Of a DNA stretch of 64,000 nucleotides, positions 61,209-64,000 are shown one piece after another; position 1 is the first letter of the stretch; every line of letters starts with the position of its first letter. A program made the position numbers and the translations under genes. The notes under the pieces are model-generated. The model made no database searches, was not told the DNA's origin, and saw only the letters and a program-made list of their open reading frames with translations. This DNA is from Thiosocius sp963736445 (GTDB taxonomy: Bacteria > Pseudomonadota > Gammaproteobacteria > Chromatiales > Chromatiaceae): the NCBI GenBank assembly GCA_963736445.1, contig CAVTOY010000002.1, positions 1-64,000 on the forward strand, written 5' to 3'.

Positions 61209-62480
61209 ATGGCACATATCGTCGTCCTTGGCGCCGGCACTGGCGGCATGCCGGCCGCTTATGAGCTGCGCGAGGAACTCGGCAGCGAGCACGAGGTCAC
61301 CGTCGTCAACGAGCGTGACTATTTTCAGTTTGTTCCGTCCAATCCCTGGGTGGCGGTGGGCTGGCGCGATCGAAACAGCATCACCTTTGACATCCGTCCG
61401 CATCTCGAGCGCAAGGGCGTCAATTTCATCGCCAAGCGCTGCGAAAGGATCGACGCGACCGGCAATGTCTTGACGTTTGAGGATGGCGAGACCCTGGGCT
61501 ATGACTATCTCGTTATCGCGACCGGCCCGCGACTGGCCTTCGAAGAAGTCGAAGGGGCGGGTCCGCATGGCGGTCATACCCACTCGGTCTGCACAATAGA
61601 CCATGCAGAGGCCGCCTATGAGCAGTACAAGGCACTGCTGGATGATCCGGGGCATGTCGTGGTTGGTGCGATGCCGTTTGCCTCCTGCTTCGGTCCCGCC
61701 TATGAGTTTGCGTTCATCATGGACGCCGATCTGCGTAAACGGAAGCTGCGCGATCGCGTGCCGATGACGTTCATCACCTCCGAACCCTATATCGGCCATC
61801 TCGGCCTCGGCGGGGTGGGTGATTCCCAGGGCATGCTCGAGAGCGAGATGCGTAACCATCACATGAAGTGGATTACCAACGCCAAGGTGACCAAGGTCGA
61901 GGCAGGGAAGATGCATGTCGAGGAGTTCGACAATGCGGGCAACAAGGTCAAGGACCACGAGGTCGAGTTCAAGTTCTCGATGATGCTTCCGGCGTTCAAG
62001 GGTGTGGATGCGGTTATGAATGTCGAGGGATTGTGCAATCCGCGGGGCTTCGTCTTCGTCGATGATTACCAGCGCAACCCGACGTATCCAAACATCTATT
62101 CCGCCGGAGTGTGTATCGCAATACCCCCGGTAGAGGCCACCGCGGTGCCCACCGGCGCCCCCAAGACCGGCTACATGATCGAGTCGATGGTTTCGGCGAT
62201 CGTGCACAACATCCACGCTGAACTGGAAGGCCGAGAACTCGATCAAAAGGCTACCTGGAACGCCATCTGTCTCGCGGACATGGGCGACACCGGGGCCGCG
62301 TTTGTCGCGCTGCCCCAGATCCCGCCGCGCAACGTTGCCTGGATGAAGAAAGGCAAGTGGGTGCACATGGCAAAGATCGCGTTCGAAAAATACTTCATCC
62401 GCAAAATGAAAAAGGGCACTTCCGAGCCGGTCTACGAGAAATATATTCTGAAGATGTTGGGGATAAACCGACTCAAATAG
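61209..62480 (+). CDS. sulfide:quinone oxidoreductase-type FAD flavoprotein
   Basis: A 423-residue flavoprotein of the sulfide:quinone oxidoreductase family: dinucleotide motif VVLGAGTGGMPAAYEL (5-20), DYDYLVIATG-type second FAD motif (YDYLVIATGPRL), and YPNIYSAGVCIAIPP with the third FAD contact. Cysteines at 128, 160, 276 and 302 include the pair placed like the redox-active cysteines of the family. The C-terminal end (EKYFIRKMKKG) is amphipathic and may dip into the membrane. It would oxidise sulfide to polysulfide or sulfur and reduce quinone. GGAGG precedes the ATG. Exact SQR type and substrate are open. Confidence 0.85.
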   Translation: MAHIVVLGAGTGGMPAAYELREELGSEHEVTVVNERDYFQFVPSNPWVAVGWRDRNSITFDIRPHLERKGVNFIAKRCERIDATGNVLTFEDGETLGYDYLVIATGPRLAFEEVEGAGPHGGHTHSVCTIDHAEAAYEQYKALLDDPGHVVVGAMPFASCFGPAYEFAFIMDADLRKRKLRDRVPMTFITSEPYIGHLGLGGVGDSQGMLESEMRNHHMKWITNAKVTKVEAGKMHVEEFDNAGNKVKDHEVEFKFSMMLPAFKGVDAVMNVEGLCNPRGFVFVDDYQRNPTYPNIYSAGVCIAIPPVEATAVPTGAPKTGYMIESMVSAIVHNIHAELEGRELDQKATWNAICLADMGDTGAAFVALPQIPPRNVAWMKKGKWVHMAKIAFEKYFIRKMKKGTSEPVYEKYILKMLGINRLK

Positions 62481-62490
62481 CGCGATTGCG

Positions 62491-62515
62491 GCCCCGCTCC
62501 GGCAGGGGCTTCTTG
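62491..62515 (+). terminator. possible weak terminator after the sulfide:quinone reductase
   Basis: GCCCC (62491-62495) and GGGGC (62505-62509) form a short stem with a nine-base loop, followed by TTCTTGG. A further 7-bp stem CCCGCGC-aaa-GCGCGGG lies at 62518-62534 without a T run. Both sit between the reductase stop and ispG. Confidence 0.4.
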
Positions 62516-62601
62516 GACCCCGCGCAAAGCGCGGGTAAGCCCAAGCCGGCGTTTGCTATGCTGTTGGCCTGTTTTCGGGCCGGACGGCGGGTGCTCAACC
62601 A

Positions 62602-63834
62602 ATGAGTCTTTTCAAGATCCAGCGACATCGTACGATCCCGGTATGCGTCGGCAACGTCAAGGTTGGCGGGGATGCGCCGATCGTGGTTCAGTCGATGACC
62701 AACACCGATACCGCCGACGTCCCCGGTACTGTCGCCCAGGTCGCCGACCTCGCCCGTGCCGGATCGGAGCTGGTGCGGATCACCGTCAACAACGAAAACG
62801 CGGCGCGCGCGGTCCCGGCGATTCGTGAGGGACTGGACAAGCGCGGCGTCACGGTGCCCCTGGTCGGCGACTTCCACTACAACGGCCACCGTCTGCTGAG
62901 CGAGTTTCCGGAATGTGCCCGCGCACTGGCCAAGTATCGCATCAACCCCGGCAATGTCGGCAGCGGCGCCAAGCGCGACGCCCAGTTCGCGACCATGATC
63001 GAGACGGCTATCGCCAATGACAAGGCGGTGCGCATCGGGGTCAATTGGGGCTCGCTGGACAAGGGCCTGATAGCGCAGATGATGGACGAAAACGCGCGCT
63101 CGCCTGCGCCGCTGGACGCCGATCAGATGACACGCGAGATCATGGTGACCTCGGCGCTGCAGAGTGCGGCCAGGGCGGAGGCGCTTGGACTCGGCCGCGA
63201 CCGCATCATCCTGTCCTGCAAAATGAGCGGCGTGCAGGATCTGATCAGTGTGTACAGTCAGCTGGCGGCGCGTTGTGACTACGCCCTGCACCTTGGCCTT
63301 ACTGAGGCCGGCATGGGTTCGAAGGGTATCGTGGCGTCGACTGCCGCGCTTGCCGTGCTGCTGCAACAAGGTGTCGGTGACACTATCCGCATCTCATTGA
63401 CGCCTGAACCCGGTGGCGATCGTAGCCAGGAGGTCCGGGTTGCGCAGGAGATCCTGCAGTCGATGGGGCTGCGCGCGTTCACGCCGATGGTCATTGCGTG
63501 TCCCGGATGTGGACGCACCACCAGTACCTACTTCCAACAGCTGGCGCAGGACATACAGAGCTATCTGCGCGAGCAGATGCCGCTGTGGCGTGAGCACTAC
63601 CCTGGAGTCGAGGAGATGGATGTCGCCGTGATGGGCTGCGTTGTCAATGGGCCGGGCGAGAGCAAGCATGCGAATATCGGGATCAGTCTTCCCGGCACCG
63701 GCGAGCAGCCAGCCGCACCCGTGTACGTGGATGGTGAAAAAACCGTCACCCTCAAGGGCAACAACATCGCCGTGGAGTTCCAGGCGATCGTGGATGACTA
63801 TGTCCGTAGCCACTACGGCGGCGGCCGCACATAA
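62602..63834 (+). CDS. ispG: 4-hydroxy-3-methylbut-2-enyl-diphosphate synthase
   Basis: A 410-residue Fe-S enzyme of the non-mevalonate isoprenoid pathway. It converts methylerythritol cyclodiphosphate to hydroxymethylbutenyl diphosphate using flavodoxin or ferredoxin. Motifs are VQSMTNTDTADVPGTVAQV, LVGDFHYNGH, INPGNVG, RIGVNWGSL and the [4Fe-4S] ligands in VIACPGCGRTT and VAVMGCVVNGPGE. Length is normal. The start lies 121 bases after the reductase stop. Confidence 0.96.
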   Translation: MSLFKIQRHRTIPVCVGNVKVGGDAPIVVQSMTNTDTADVPGTVAQVADLARAGSELVRITVNNENAARAVPAIREGLDKRGVTVPLVGDFHYNGHRLLSEFPECARALAKYRINPGNVGSGAKRDAQFATMIETAIANDKAVRIGVNWGSLDKGLIAQMMDENARSPAPLDADQMTREIMVTSALQSAARAEALGLGRDRIILSCKMSGVQDLISVYSQLAARCDYALHLGLTEAGMGSKGIVASTAALAVLLQQGVGDTIRISLTPEPGGDRSQEVRVAQEILQSMGLRAFTPMVIACPGCGRTTSTYFQQLAQDIQSYLREQMPLWREHYPGVEEMDVAVMGCVVNGPGESKHANIGISLPGTGEQPAAPVYVDGEKTVTLKGNNIAVEFQAIVDDYVRSHYGGGRT

Positions 63835-64000
63835 CCCTGATGCAAATCCCGCGGCGCCCAGGCCGCCGCTGACGCGGGGCCTGGTGGTGATTGCCGACCC
63901 GATTACGTCGATTCTGCTGGGGTTGCGTCAGTCGCGCAGGCCACAAACAATACAGGTCCAAGTTCAGGCGCAGGGCTTCCAACCCATCTCGCCCAAGGGG
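63800..64000 (+). CDS. possible partial gene overlapping the ispG 3' end
   Basis: An open frame starting at the ATG at 63800 overlaps the ispG end by 35 bases and stays open to the window edge (67 codons). It encodes an Ala/Pro-rich start followed by LTRGLVVIADPITSILLGLR. The overlap is typical of translational coupling, but I recognise no domain and the frame could be chance. Confidence 0.3.
   Translation, partial: MSVATTAAAAHNPDANPAAPRPPLTRGLVVIADPITSILLGLRQSRRPQTIQVQVQAQGFQPISPKG

Noticed and set aside
62518..62534. Second hairpin after the sulfide:quinone reductase as a terminator
   Set aside because: The stem is perfect but is followed by TAAGCCC with no T tract.

Overview
The window is a GC-rich bacterial chromosome segment, most likely from a gammaproteobacterium of the sulfur-oxidising Chromatiales type. 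The grounds are gene content: a sulfide:quinone oxidoreductase-type flavoprotein next to a DUF302 protein, a CbrA/CbrB-like sensor-regulator pair, an ActP-type symporter with its DUF4212 partner, and standard proteobacterial argG, gpmI, hemH, ppx and ispG. No rRNA, tRNA, CRISPR array, prophage or transposase gene was seen.

Layout. 0-2 kb: the broken 3' end of an RND efflux pump facing a broken nhaR-like LysR regulator. 2.1-5.2 kb (minus strand): a tandem universal stress protein, a small HPF/RaiA-like protein and a bacterial homologue of archaeo-eukaryotic release factor (baeRF), together a candidate ribosome hibernation or rescue group. 5.5-10.6 kb: a YbfF-like esterase, then a four-gene exporter operon (adaptor, ATPase, two permeases). 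10.9-17.2 kb: argG, an exported metallo-beta-lactamase-fold hydrolase, a CinA-N-like protein, a beta-CASP RNA nuclease and gpmI. 17.2-24.2 kb: a molybdenum hydroxylase pair (iorAB-like) and a carbohydrate-type ABC importer, the first four genes carrying frame breaks. 24.3-31.3 kb: HPF, a BI-1/YccA protein, DUF4399, RRM and cold-shock proteins, an exported methyltransferase, an MsbA-like ABC exporter, a membrane protein and a Tat-exported aldo/keto reductase. 31.7-39.2 kb: an NMT1-like binding protein translationally coupled to a PAS-GGDEF-EAL protein, convergent with a second GGDEF-EAL protein that carries its own fused binding domain. 39.6-48.8 kb: DUF971, two membrane methyltransferases around hemH, an FKBP-like/methyltransferase fusion with two unknown partners, ppx, a Nudix hydrolase and small unknowns. 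48.1-57.8 kb: an exonuclease, a cNMP-CBS-DUF294 protein, actP-DUF4212 and a cbrXAB-like operon. 57.9-63.8 kb: DUF6394, a potassium channel with RCK domains, DUF302, the sulfide:quinone oxidoreductase and ispG.

The most notable points are: (1) the baeRF/HPF-like/Usp group; (2) a CbrB-like regulator whose AAA+ domain lacks the GAFTGA loop, with the same perfect palindrome GTTAC-N5-GTAAC upstream of its own operon and of the actP operon, where a sigma70-like rather than a sigma54 promoter is seen; (3) two convergent c-di-GMP proteins each tied to a periplasmic binding domain; (4) an FKBP-like/methyltransferase fusion in an overlapping operon of unknowns; (5) several MITE-like inverted-repeat elements, including a family sharing the core GTGAGA-N2-AGCGGGCTA.

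About sixteen single-base frame changes cluster in the first 22 kb and none is seen after that. Many compensate each other and the encoded residues stay conserved, so assembly or sequencing error is at least as likely as real gene decay.
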